Assembly: GCA_023374025.1 (NCBI GenBank)
Contig: SIJG01000043.1
Span: 254,821-318,820 of the forward strand
DNA: 64,000 bases
Origin: Heterodera schachtii
Lineage: Eukaryota > Nematoda > Chromadorea > Rhabditida > Heteroderidae
Direction of reading: 5' to 3'
The translations under genes were made by a program, and so were the position numbers. Below the pieces are notes generated by a model. It was not told where the DNA came from. It ran no database searches and saw nothing but the letters and a program-made list of their open reading frames with translations. Below are positions 34,301 to 43,667 of the stretch, in pieces (position 1 is the first letter of the stretch; every line of letters starts with the position of its first letter).

Positions 34301-35379
34301 TGTGTAGAGATGGCCGTCGTGCTGTAGCTTTGGCCTATTTCTTTTGGTGTCAAGCTGATGTTGCATATGGTACGGAATAATATCTTTATCCTTTAATAAA
34401 CGTCTAAACATAAATTTTTAGAATTTATGTGTCAACTTAAAATGAAATTACACCCAATATGTTTTTGTTAATAAAAAAATAATAAATGAAATTTATTTGA
34501 ATTATTGGGGGCCCAAACGTGCCGGGGCCCAAACGTGCTGGGGCCCAACCGTGCCGGCCCAAACGTGCCGGCCCAACCGTGCCGGCCCAACCGTGACGGC
34601 CCAACTGAGGTAAACCGTTAAATAACAACTTAAATGTTGTTTTCCGATGAAACAATATTTTTCATAAGAAAAAGTTGTTTTGTCTTTCACTACTGCTGGC
34701 CCGATACAATTGACCTCGGCTTTCCCCAAATTATGCTTTTTTTCAACAGGACCAGCAGCAAAACCAGCGGGCGGCCAGTTTCGAGATGGTCTCACAACAA
34801 CAGAATGCTGGTGGTGCCGCGTCCGCTTTCTATCGGAATGGGCTGCGCACGGACCGCGACGGGCGCAATTTGACGGCGTTCAGCTGGCGTGACATGACCG
34901 TTGCCGGCACTTTTGACGCCTTTTTCAACACGACGGCAAATCCGAAAGCGCATCAATCAGTGCTCGACTGGCATGACGATACGATGAAAGGCGCGTTTGG
35001 CCCCGGCGGAGGGCACTTTAGTGATTTGACACCCGAAAATGTGCCGAAATTGCTGCTCGAGTCGTACGGCGACCGTCGCATGGGCAATGTGTGGCACCAA
35101 TACCACACCAAAGCGCAATACGACCGACTGTTGGCCATCAAACGGGCGGTCGACCCGGCACCCACTGTGTTCACGCCGAACAATTTCAGCGTGGGCGTGC
35201 CGGCGGGGGAGCCCGACTTGGCGCCGGACAGTCCGTGGTTACCCGTGGCGGCATTCCCAGTGACCGCGCGGCTCATCCGCGAATCGGTCAGTGAAAAAGG
35301 ATTCCGTGGTGCCAAAAGGCGGCGCAAAAAATGCTTTCTAAATCCAAGAAGTGTTACTGTTATTTTAATTTCGAATTAG
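28343..35379 (+). CDS. Secreted BBE-like FAD-linked oxidoreductase, nine exons, about 663 aa
   Basis: Exons 28343-28509, 29007-29274, 29612-29757, 30343-30452, 30511-30600, 30702-30811, 30921-31081, 31298-31607 and 34750-35379 agree in phase at every junction. A signal peptide ([17 protein letters not shown]) is followed by a Cys-containing segment. The PCMH FAD fold follows: [32 protein letters not shown] with the flavin-binding His (about residue 123), then [20 protein letters not shown] with the second flavin-linking Cys (about 193). [17 protein letters not shown] and a C-terminal BBE segment ([20 protein letters not shown]) complete it. His plus Cys implies bicovalent FAD, typical of berberine-bridge-like sugar or alkaloid oxidases. 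The substrate is unknown; secretion suggests extracellular oxidation. Intron 8 is 3.1 kb because of nested transposons. A donor-like GTCAGT near 35287 leaves the last residues uncertain. Confidence 0.85.
28544..28905. mobile_element. Degraded MITE in intron 1 of the oxidase gene
   Basis: Begins CAGGGCTTTC and contains TTTTTCCTGGATTCTCCATAG and a TAGTAGGAAAAA string, like the intact MITE at 56820-57443. The sequence around the exon 1 donor (CGGAATATGAAAATT, AAATGATT) recurs after it at about 28910-28970. Confidence 0.5.
29812..30168. mobile_element. Foldback element in intron 3 of the oxidase gene
   Basis: Arms start GTCGTTTTTGTACGAGCACA and end with the mirror GTTCGTACGAAAACG. Both arms carry the core ATCATTCGATAG / CTATCGAATGAT and CTCTATTAGCCTGC. 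The flanks AAACTGACGG and AAACTTGACGG suggest a 9-10 bp duplication. Confidence 0.8.
31095..31251. mobile_element. Small hAT-like MITE, 157 bp, 8-bp TSD ACAATTAA
   Basis: Ends TAGTGCTGCTCGAGA and, inverted, TAGTGATGCTCGAGA. ACAATTAA lies on both sides (31087-31094, 31252-31259). The interior is made of repeated CTCGAGACCGAGA and TTTCCCGAGTGAAGA words. It lies in intron 7 of the oxidase gene. Confidence 0.9.
31725..32087. mobile_element. Foldback element in intron 8 of the oxidase gene
   Basis: GGGCCGTTTTCGTACGAGCA at the left and its mirror TGCTCGTACGAAAACG at the right, with the ATTCGATAGCCCTAAGTG core and its complement inside. The next element begins within a few bases of its right end. 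Confidence 0.8.
32695..34617. mobile_element. FLYWCH-MULE (Phantom-like) transposon, 9-bp TSD TTAAATAAC
   Basis: TTAAATAAC flanks both ends (32686-32694, 34618-34626). The terminal inverted repeats are about 110 bp and are built of 14-16 bp GGTTGGGCCGGCAC units. After CTCAGTTGGGCCGTCACGG the two arms agree for several units. A 9-bp duplication and long terminal repeats are Mutator hallmarks; the protein inside confirms it. Confidence 0.92.
32905..34411 (-). CDS. FLYWCH + MULE transposase with its catalytic core deleted, about 425 aa
   Basis: Six exons on the minus strand: 34411-34001, 33955-33783, 33737-33620, 33570-33425, 33378-33162 and 33117-32905. All phases agree, and the frame is open to TGA. 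Residues about 30-90 form a FLYWCH zinc finger ([27 protein letters not shown]-like AHTC). Later parts match MULE transposase: [18 protein letters not shown], then [20 protein letters not shown] and [13 protein letters not shown]. Between RILIF and AAIQNVF in exon 3, about 80-90 residues of the family core, including the first two catalytic aspartates (DGTF and DFE regions), are missing. The intact frame with a lost core suggests a recent deletion derivative, mobilised in trans if at all. Confidence 0.8.
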
Positions 35380-36305
35380 TTTTTTCAAATTATTTAATTC
35401 ATTTTGGAAATTCCAAAATTTTTTAATTTAATATATATTTTAGGGATACAATTTTCGGCTCTAAAAAACGCCAAAATGGGTAGACTTTAGGCTCTAAAAA
35501 ACGCCAAAAATAGGCACTAAAAATGGGAAACAGGCACTAAAAAACTCAAATTTAAGGGGTAATAAAAAATTAGGCCAAATCAGTTTTGAAATAAATAATT
35601 TATGCACAATTTGTGTTAGGTTTATGGATCATATGAGTGAGGGAGGGTCCATCAATGTTTCTCCTCCATTATCGGATCAATTGCGTACAGTCCAAATTTA
35701 ACTTTCATATCAAATTCAAAAAAAGTGATGGCGAAATGAATAATGATGGGTTGGTGAATGGGTGGAAAGAAATGCCAAAATTGGAGAAGCGTTTGGCTTA
35801 TATAATAAATCTCTATGGGTAAATCTGAACCTTAAAACGCGATTATTAAGGGATTGGCAGCGGTTGATTTGTTTTTCGTTGGATGGATGTTGGAGGGGCA
35901 ACAAAACGCGGTAATTAATTTAATAATTAAAGACAACAATTAGAGTTAATTAATTAAGATTAATAAAACTGAAACTGTTCGAGCGCAACGCAAAATGGCA
36001 ATGGGAAAAGCAGCAGAAACAATGACGGAAACATAAGAAAAATTTTATGGAGTCTTTTGATTAAGTGAAAATGCTGTATATTCCCAATTAAAATAAAATA
36101 CTGTATATCCCCAATTAAAATAAAACTGAAATTAGCAGAAATTTAAAAATAATTAATCCCGGACATATTTTTATGAGAATATTGGCCGAATGATTTGTTG
36201 AGTATAAACAAACTGATAATATGTATAATTCCAATTGCCGACCCCAAAAACCCACAGTTTCAATTAAAACAGAAAACTAATTTATTAATGACTTTTAAAT
36301 AATTA
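35380..36305. other. No gene seen; MITE remnant
   Basis: A fragment with GGCTCTAAAAAACGCC and TAGGCACTAAAA words (35455-35560) is a truncated relative of the word-repeat MITEs. A 60-codon open frame at 35637 has no splice or start support. Confidence 0.4.
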
Positions 36306-36490
36306 CCGTATTTGCTCTATTATCCCCCAATCTCCATTAATCCCCCAATCTCCAATTATCCCCCAGTCTAGGAGGGGTTTGAAAAAAATCCCCCAGTCTC
36401 CATTTATCCCCCAGTCTATAATTATCCCCCCCCCCTTTCTGAATAGGTTGAAAAATAATCCCCCATGGGGGATAATTAGAGCAAATACGG
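36306..36490. mobile_element. Mariner-like MITE, 185 bp, TA target site
   Basis: Starts CCGTATTTGCTCTA and ends TAGAGCAAATACGG, flanked by TA on both sides. The interior repeats TTATCCCCCAGTCT. A second copy is at 63377-63558. Confidence 0.88.
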
Positions 36491-36842
36491 TATCAATTCT
36501 TCAAATAAAAGAATTATTATTTTTTTCGTAACCTTAAAGTTATTTATGCATTTAAAATTGAAGACAGATTATTTGTAAATGGATTAAATAAATTTGAAAA
36601 TTTTATATTTCTTTTAATTGGGATAAGGATTTTAGGCAATTTTTAAATTTATTTCCTGTACCATAATATTTTTAATTTTAGTAATTTGTGAAATAAGAAG
36701 GAACATCGATTTTTTTTTTAAATCACTCACCTTTTTATTAACTACTTTGGCCAAAAAATTTCATGGAAAGGCACAATCTCGGCGGATAAAAAAATATATT
36801 TAACTAATTACAAAATTGCTTTAAATGACATTAAAATCCGAT

Positions 36843-37093
36843 TGAACTCTCTCCTTCTCTGCTCCCTCTATCTCTCTCTCTCCTTCTCTGCTCCCTCTCT
36901 CTCTCTCTCCTTCTCTGCTCCCTCTCTCTCTCTCTCTCCTTCTCAGCTTCCTCTCTCTCCTTCTCTGCTCCCTCTCTCTCTCTCTCTCCTTCTCTTCTCC
37001 TCTCTCTCTTCTTCTCTGCTCCCCCCTCTCTCTTTCTCCTTCTCAGCTTCCTCTCTCTCCTTCTCTGCTCACCCTCTCTCTCTCCTTCTCAGC

Positions 37094-37127
<34 letters not shown>
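36843..37127. repeat. Pyrimidine microsatellite (CT)n with TTCTCTGCTCC units
   Basis: CT-rich array of CTCTCTCTCC-TTCTC-(T/A)GCTTCC units. The open Ser/Leu frame over it is composition only. Confidence 0.95.
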
Positions 37128-37128
<1 letters not shown>

Positions 37129-37410
37129 GTCTCTTTTTGTTGTATCTGTCGTCTCTCTTTTTTTTGATCACTCTCTTTTTTGGCGCCATTTATAATTTCA
37201 CTGTTGATTCTTAATTATTAATGTATTGTTTGTTGATTCTAAATTTTGATTATTGTATGTACCAACAAAGCGCCGACAAAGGCATCGGGGAAGCAAAAAG
37301 AATGGTCAGACGGGAAAAACATATCAGCCATTGCCATTGTTTCAAGCATTTCAGAAGCAACAGTCTGCAAAAAACGCACAGTTTGGAATAGATTAAATTG
37401 GTATTTAATT

Positions 37411-37743
37411 CAGGGCTCCCAAGTTTTTTTTTTCTTCAAAAAAAGGACAAACGATGCCATGTAAAACTAAGATTTTGACTACAAAAATAAGATTTTTGAA
37501 GAAAAAAAAATGATTAAAAATCGCTTTTTTTGAGTTTTTGAAAATTTTGGTATGATTTAATAACAAGATTTTCACCAAAAAATATTCCAAATTTTGCTAT
37601 TTCGAGCTAATTTTTTGAAGAAGATTATAAGTTTATCTTTAATTTTTGCATTTTTATTTTCAAATCCAAGAATAAGTTCACAAAACAAAGAGGTCTTGCC
37701 AAAAAAGGACAAATCTTAGAAAAAAGGACACTTGGGAGCCCTG
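37411..37743. mobile_element. hAT-like MITE, 333 bp, 8-bp TSD ATTTAATT
   Basis: Ends CAGGGCTCCCAAGT and its exact mirror; ATTTAATT on both sides (37403-37410, 37744-37751). The interior reuses the AAAAAGGACA word next to the ends. Confidence 0.92.
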
Positions 37744-37758
37744 ATTTAATTACTATAT

Positions 37759-40700
37759 TTAAATTAAACTAATTGATTGATTTTTCACCAAAGTGTCCAA
37801 CAAAAGGTTCATTAATAAGCCGAATCTGATGCCAATTTCGGCGGCCATTTTGCCATTGTTTTGTGCGGCGGCCATTGCGTGTAATTCCACAAAAAAGGCA
37901 TTCCGATGCGCTTTTTGTTGATCAGACAATGGCACAAAACGTTCAACTAATGGAAGAAAGACGATAAATATTGTAGCAAAATAACAATTAAAAACAAGCA
38001 TCTCTGTATCGTTTTGGCGCCGACATTTTGGCGCCAGCCCGAGTTTTTGGGTTCTAACTTTTTTCATTGTTGACTAAATCTAACAATCTTGATATCATTC
38101 GAAAGCTTTACATGTTTAAAAGATATTTCTAAGCTATTTCTTCGCGATTAGACAATTACCAAAAAAGTTATAACATGAAATTGCAAAAAAAAAAAAAGTC
38201 AAAATTTTTGGAATTTGCTCGACAATGAAAAAAGTTAGAATCCAAAAACTCGGGCTGGCGCCAAAAAGTCGGCGCCAAAACGACCTAGTCCCTAAAGACA
38301 AAATACTAAATTAAATTTGGCAAAATGCCAGCTTTTTCCGGACTTACTGCAATTCCATAGTTGAATTCCGTTCAATGCGCTCAGCTCAAGTTCGGACAAA
38401 TTAAGCGGCTTTAAACGTGACACGATCACTCGTAAGCTGTCAACGCATGCGAGCCCGTACCTTTCAGGGGGTTTTCGATGTCGCTGATCACGAATGTGAC
38501 ATTCATTTTGACCAATCCCGAATCCCGGATTCGAACAAAAAGTCCAAAATTCAAAATTTTCTAAGCTCATTTTTATGCTCATATCTGACTGTACAGAATG
38601 ACCTTCTTTTTTTTTTGATGTTGCAATTGTTTGTGACTAAATCTTGCTTGTTTGAATCAATTTATAAACAAAAGTCGAAAACAATTCGTCAAAATCAAAA
38701 ATGTATTTTCACACCTAAAAATTCAAAATTTTTTCTACGAAAAAACTTCTGTGTTTTAATTACTTTCGATTTTTTCCATTTTTTTGAATTCATATTCAAA
38801 TACACACTTTTTCATTTCATTGACCGATTCGTGAGAAGAAAAGAAGTAATCCAATTCATCTGTGGAGACAAAACAGCAGCCATTGAGCACCAAATGTTTA
38901 ATTGGCACATTTTGCCAAGGAAAGAATTTAAGCTAAAAATTTTAAAAAGCCATAGAATCATCATTCATTACTAGGGTTCGAAGTTGTATGCACTAAAAAA
39001 TGGCAAATATGGCGCATAAAATATGCACTAAAAATCCTCCAAATATACCCTGAAAACTCGAAAAATGTCCAAATATGCACTAAAATATGCATATAAAATT
39101 GCCAAAAATAGCCTTTAACCCCCACAAAATGACAAAAATTATGTAAAAATTCAGAATTGACTTTAAAAATAAATTTTTATTATATGTTAAAACAAAATTA
39201 CATTTTTGACACAAACAAATTTTTCAAAAAGTTCAAAATTTTTCGGTTTTTAAGGGTGTATTTCTTTAAAAATTTGCCAAAAAGTCGATCCTTAGGGGGT
39301 GTATTTTTCGCTTTTTTGCATTTTTCTTGTGAAAATTCCCAAAAAATGGCCAAAAAATGCTCTAAAACTGCAAAAATGTCAAAATATGTATTTATTCTCG
39401 AAAACCCCCCAAAATATGCTTTTATATGCACTAAAAATCTTGACCAAATCAAAAAATTTTAACGAAGAAATGCTATAAAACATATGCGCAGAAAAAATAT
39501 GCAAAATTATAAAACTTCGAACCCTATTCATTACTTACTGTTGAGAAACAAATTCGTAAAATTTCGGACTGAACTGAGTAGTTTTTGACAATGCCAACCT
39601 GAATTTTTCCACCAAAATGATAAATTAATTTAATTATGTACATTTTTTAATAATAAATAAATAAATAATTGTTGAAATTGTATTGTTTGTGTGCCTTTGT
39701 TTGTGTCGGTTGTTCATTTAGTTGAGGGAACTGTTCTCGGATGTGTTCAAGCAAAAGCACAATGCAACCGCGCTTAATTTGGGTGTGGTCGTCATGTCGG
39801 ATAATGTGCAACTGACAATTAGGAGAATTAATTAATTAATGATTGATACAATGCCCAAATTATTATTTCATTTGGTGCTAGGTAGGTTGTTTCTTAAAAA
39901 CTGCCAAATTTAGAGATTTTTCGAGAAAAATATGTCCTAACTTTTCTTAAATACAACCAAATTTAAAAAATGTTGATATCATGCGATAGCCCTTGGCTTG
40001 CTCTATTAGCATAAAAAGTTTTCCGAAAATTTCATTGAATTTTCACAAAGTTCTGACCAAAAATGTTTAAAAAATAGACATAATTTTTCTGATAAATGAA
40101 ATATTCTGAAACTTTTCATGATAATAAAGCAATCTAAGAACTATCGTACATATGATACCAAAACTATTTTTTAGATGTATTTAAGAAAAGTTATGATGGA
40201 TTTTTCTCGAAAAACCTGTAAATTTGGCAGTTTTTACAAAACGACCGAGCACAATTTCATTTTCCATTTATTTTAAAATACAAATTCCTTAATTTACTTG
40301 CTGGACATCCAAAATGATCTTGCCGGTCCCTTTTAAAACATTGACGAATGCCCGTTGTCCATGGTCAATGTTTCGGAAATATTGCATAAATTTGAATGAA
40401 TTTGGCAAATTCACACCCATCTAAATAATATTTGTTGGACGGTAAAACTAATAAAATATTTTTTTTAATTATATTTTTAAATTAATAAAATATTTTTAAA
40501 ATTATTATATATTTTTTTAAATTACATTCATTTTAAAAATGCGCATTTTCTCCACTGACATTAACAAATTCCGCTTTTGCTTCTGCTGATACGGCTGCTG
40601 ACAATGAGCAAGAGCGATTGTTTGGGGACAGATATTTTTTGCCAAATTTGCCGTTTTATTTGCTATGTTTTCGGCTAAATTTGGCAAAATATTAAATGTT

Positions 40701-42054
40701 ATCCCTCATAATTAATTAACGTTGGCCAGGCTTTTTGGAGTGTTTTTGCGAAATGTCCATGCCAACTCCAAAACACCATTTGAGCCGACATGCGCGGCAC
40801 GAATTTCGCATTCCTTCTACAAAAAAAAAAAAAACAAATTTGTTCGAAATGGCAATTTGTCGGCAATCCCCTAATGAATGGGGGATTCCCCGACATTTGC
40901 GCCTTTGCCCAATTTACCATATTTTTGAAAAATGGAGGCCAAAATGCAAAAATAGTAATTTTTTGGCGAAAACGGCTAAAAATTTGGTAAAATACACCCT
41001 CTAATTCGGGATTTAAAAAAACAAACAAAAATACACCCCCTAAAAATCGACTGAAAAAATGAAAATACACCCCTAAAAATCGAATTTTTGACTTCAGCCC
41101 CCCCCCCCCCCCCCCCGAAGCCAAGGGTCTGGCTACGCCCTTGTCCAAAATTGGATTCAAAGTTGAATTTTTTCAAGCCCTGATAGCCTAAAATATTGTT
41201 TGAGTAATTAATGATTTTTTCACAAAATTTTTTTATGATCAAATGATCGGATAAAATCACTTTCTGTCGCTTATATAAAGCTATTAAGGATATCAGGGAT
41301 TGAAAAAAAACTTAATTTTGAATCCGATTTTGGACAAAGGCGCAAATGTCGGGACACGAGAATGGGGGTCCCTAAATTTAAAATTTTTTTTTAATCTGAG
41401 CTCCAAATGAGTATTTGGAGGTTTTCGAGGGCGCTAATCTCGAATTTCTGAACTCAGATTTGCCCAATTTCCGAATCCCCGACCCGAATTTGAACAAAAA
41501 GTTGAACAATTTTTTTTCCAAGGATGTATTTTTCTGGGGTAAAAACTTCTAATTCATTTAGTTAACTATTTATTTGGATGAAAAACACTGCTGAAATTGT
41601 TAATTGGATAAAAATGCGCAATTTGTGCCAAAATTTGACCGGTTTTAACGATATGTTTTGGGAAAAAAATTTCAACTTTTTTTATTCGAATTCGGGTCCG
41701 GGATGATTCGGAATTGGGCAAACCCGAGATCAGATTCGTAATCAGCATCTTCGAAAAGCCCCCAGAAACTGATTATGAGCCCAAAATAAAAAAAGTCTTA
41801 AATAATGGACCCCCATTCTTGAGGATTGCCAATTTGTCCTCCCTCTCCGGACCGTTGTTAATGATGGCACAATTATTCGCCTTACGGCACAAATAATTCC
41901 GTTTGGCAAGCACCGATCGGCGGAAGAATGAGCTGCAAGCGCGGCACGATGGAACACCAAAGAAAGTGCCATTGGACGGTTCGGAACAGACGGAGCAACA
42001 TGGAAGGGAGGCGGTAACATTTGAAATTGGAGCCGGGCATTGGCCAGTTAGCAT
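37759..42054 (-). CDS. Nuclear hormone receptor, nematode supplementary type, about 368 aa
   Basis: Minus-strand exons: 42054-41853, 40816-40721, 40674-40526, 40420-40298, 39811-about 39761 (uncertain), 39598-39539, 38932-38808, 38460-38348 and 37946-37759. The joined length is a multiple of three and phases agree. Exons 1-2 form the two zinc fingers: CSVCSEPSNGTFFGVPSCRA CSSFFRRSV, then YLCRKANNCAI and NSCRACRLKWCFGVGM. This is the P-box style of the expanded nematode NHR class. Later exons give a ligand-binding domain, best seen in VSRLKPLNLSELELSALNGI and FVELHAMAAAQNNGKMAAEI followed by RFGLLMNLLLDTL. The start ATG lies 11 bases after ATTAG, a possible spliced-leader site. It should be a DNA-binding transcription factor; ligand and targets are unknown. 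Introns hold foldback and MITE copies. Confidence 0.83.
38010..38288. mobile_element. Foldback element in an intron of the receptor gene
   Basis: Starts GTTTTGGCGCCGAC and ends GTCGGCGCCAAAACG. The inner arms are CCCGAGTTTTTGG / CCAAAAACTCGGG, with a TTGATATCATTCGAAAGC core. Confidence 0.8.
38972..39526. mobile_element. hAT-like MITE, 555 bp, 8-bp TSD TTCATTAC
   Basis: Ends TAGGGTTCGAAGTT and its mirror; TTCATTAC on both sides (38964-38971, 39527-39534). The interior repeats ATATGCACTAAAA words and TTAGGGGGTGTATTTTTCG. It ends ten bases from the donor of the 39539-39598 receptor exon. Confidence 0.92.
39885..40245. mobile_element. Foldback element in the receptor gene
   Basis: Left arm AAAAACTGCCAAATTTAGAG and right arm AAATTTGGCAGTTTTT, with the core GATATCATGCGATAGCCC, CTCTATTAGC and its mirror. 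Confidence 0.75.
40960..41160. repeat. MITE fragment with a C18 run in receptor intron 1
   Basis: Three AATACACCCCTAAAAATCG words, then about 18 consecutive C residues (41098-41116) and GGTCTGGCTACGCCCTTG. The last resembles the GGCGTAT end type seen at 8294. It appears truncated. Confidence 0.5.
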
Positions 42055-42127
42055 AGTCAAAAGCACTAATGATCATTTGTTGGCTTGCCCCATTATCATA
42101 ATGGGATTGGGTATTATTGGGCAGAAA

Positions 42128-42205
42128 GAAGAGTGACGAGGAGAAAGAGGAAGAGGAGGAGAAAGAGGAAGAAGAGGAGGAGGAGAAAGAAGAGGAAGAA
42201 GACTG
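42128..42205. repeat. GAGGAA/GAAGAG purine microsatellite
   Basis: Runs of GAGGAGAAAGAGGAAGAAG upstream of the receptor's first exon. The minus strand reads as a serine run only by composition. Confidence 0.9.
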
Positions 42206-42286
42206 CATATGGGAAAGAAGTAATTAGCGCAAAATGTCAGCTAAAATGCCAAAATTAATAAATTTAATATAAAAATCATTAGCCAA

Positions 42287-43505
42287 AATGGAAACCATCA
42301 AATTAAAATTTTCAACAAAAAACTGGCCATAACTTTTGTCAAAGTCAATCAAATTAAACATTCTTGAAATCATTCGGTAGCCCTAAGAGTTCTCTATCAG
42401 CTCACATAAATTTCAAAAAATTTAGACAAGTTTGAGCAAAGTTATGGCCAAAAGTATCCAAGGACCAGGTTTTCAAATATTTTTGGTCATAACTAGAGAC
42501 CGACTAAAAAGGCACCAAAAATCGCGAAAAAGGCACTATAATAGGCACAAAAAAATTGAAAAAAAGGCATGAAAAGGCAGAAAATCCCGAAAAAGGCATG
42601 AAAAAAGGCATGAAAAAAGGCATTTAAAATTTTTTCAGGATTTTTGGCGATCAAAACACGTAAAACTTAATCAAATAACTTAATTTTGGTCTATTAAATG
42701 ATTATTAAATATTTTATAATGTTTTTCGAATAAGGAAATTTTTAAACGTAAAATTTTTTATAAAAAAAAAAAAGAATTTTGGCGAACAATTTTTGAGAAA
42801 ATTTTTCAAAATTCTTAGGGGTGTATTTTCCCGATTTTATTGCATTTTAAATGGAATTTTTCGGAAAAAAACGCCAAAAAGGTCACCAAAACGGCAAAAT
42901 ACCAAAAAAAGGCATAATAAAAGTAAACGTAAAAGCCTCAAACCAAGTGGAAAATGTGTTATTTATGCTTAACATACCGGAACTAATGCGCAGAGCAGAA
43001 AAAAAGGCATATGCCTCAAAAGTCGGTCTCTAGTCAACTTTGTTAAAATATGACGAAATTTTTTGAAACTTAATAGGCTAATAGAAAACAATTAGGACTA
43101 TCGAATGATATCAATAAAATTAAAAAATAAATCTAAACAATATTCATAGCTAAAAATTTTTTCATTAAACATAAAATAATTTTGATCAAAAATTTCTTAG
43201 AACCAACAAAATTAGGTAATCTTGATATCATTCGATCGATAGCTCAAAGTGTTTTCTACTAGTTTGCAAAATTTCAAAGAATTATTTCAAGTTTCAAAAA
43301 AGTAATGGCCAAATTTTTTGAAAACCTAGTTCCTTGGTTACTTTTGGCCATAACTTTGCTCATACTTGTTTAAATTTTTTGAAATTTATATGAGCTGATA
43401 GAGAGCTCTTAGGGCTACCGAATGATACCAAGAATGTCTAATTTGATTGACTTTGACAAAAGTTGTGGGCAGTTTTTTGTTGAAAACTTTTCATTTGATG
43501 GCTTT
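42287..43505. mobile_element. Foldback element split by a MITE
   Basis: Outer arms CCATCAAATTAAAATTTTCA and the mirror GAAAACTTTTCATTTGATGG; the core CATTCGGTAGCCCTAAGAG and its complement lie inside. The insertion at 42494-43031 interrupts GGTCATAACTTTTGTTAAA; removing it restores the arm. Confidence 0.75.
42494..43031. mobile_element. hAT-like MITE, 538 bp, inside a foldback
   Basis: Ends TAGAGACCGACT and, inverted, TAGAGACCGACTTTTGAGGC. The flanks GTCATAAC and GTCAACTT differ by a small indel. The interior repeats AAAAAGGCACTA / GGCATGAAAA words and has CTTAGGGGTGTATTTTCC. Confidence 0.75.
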
Positions 43506-43667
43506 TTTATATAATGCCCTTTTTGATGGTTTTTATGTAACGAACGACTCAGCCAGCACCTTGTGTTATTTGTTTTTTTCGTCTATCTGTCCGTCTAATG
43601 AATTGTGATAATTTGGTTTTTGGTAATTCATTAGATAAAATACCTAATGTGTTTGTTACGTACGCAC

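Larger units (their letters stand above)
32098..34692. mobile_element. hAT-like MITE, 8-bp TSD CTGCTGGC, split by a MULE
   Basis: Ends TAGAGAAAGACAAAACAAC and, inverted, TAGTGAAAGACAAAACAAC. CTGCTGGC lies on both sides (32090-32097, 34693-34700). Without the MULE (32695-34617 plus one 9-bp duplication) it is about 663 bp, nearly the same length as its relative at 3850-4514, and shares that element's GAGAGAGTGC inner inverted repeat. Confidence 0.9.

Noticed and set aside
34786..35327. Alternative frames over the last oxidase exon
   Set aside because: Only one frame continues the BBE domain in phase with eight upstream exons; the others are GC-rich shadows.
36842..37195. 117-codon Leu/Ser frame that looks like membrane protein
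   Set aside because: It is the translation of a CT microsatellite; no splice signals or conserved residues.
37246..37464. 72-codon plus frame reading KAPTKASGKQKEWSDGKNIS
   Set aside because: It ends inside a MITE with a placed TSD, has no matching splice sites, and no family is recognised; kept only as a note.
41882..42208. Serine-rich frame upstream of the nuclear receptor
   Set aside because: Purine microsatellite read on the minus strand, out of frame with the zinc-finger exon it overlaps.
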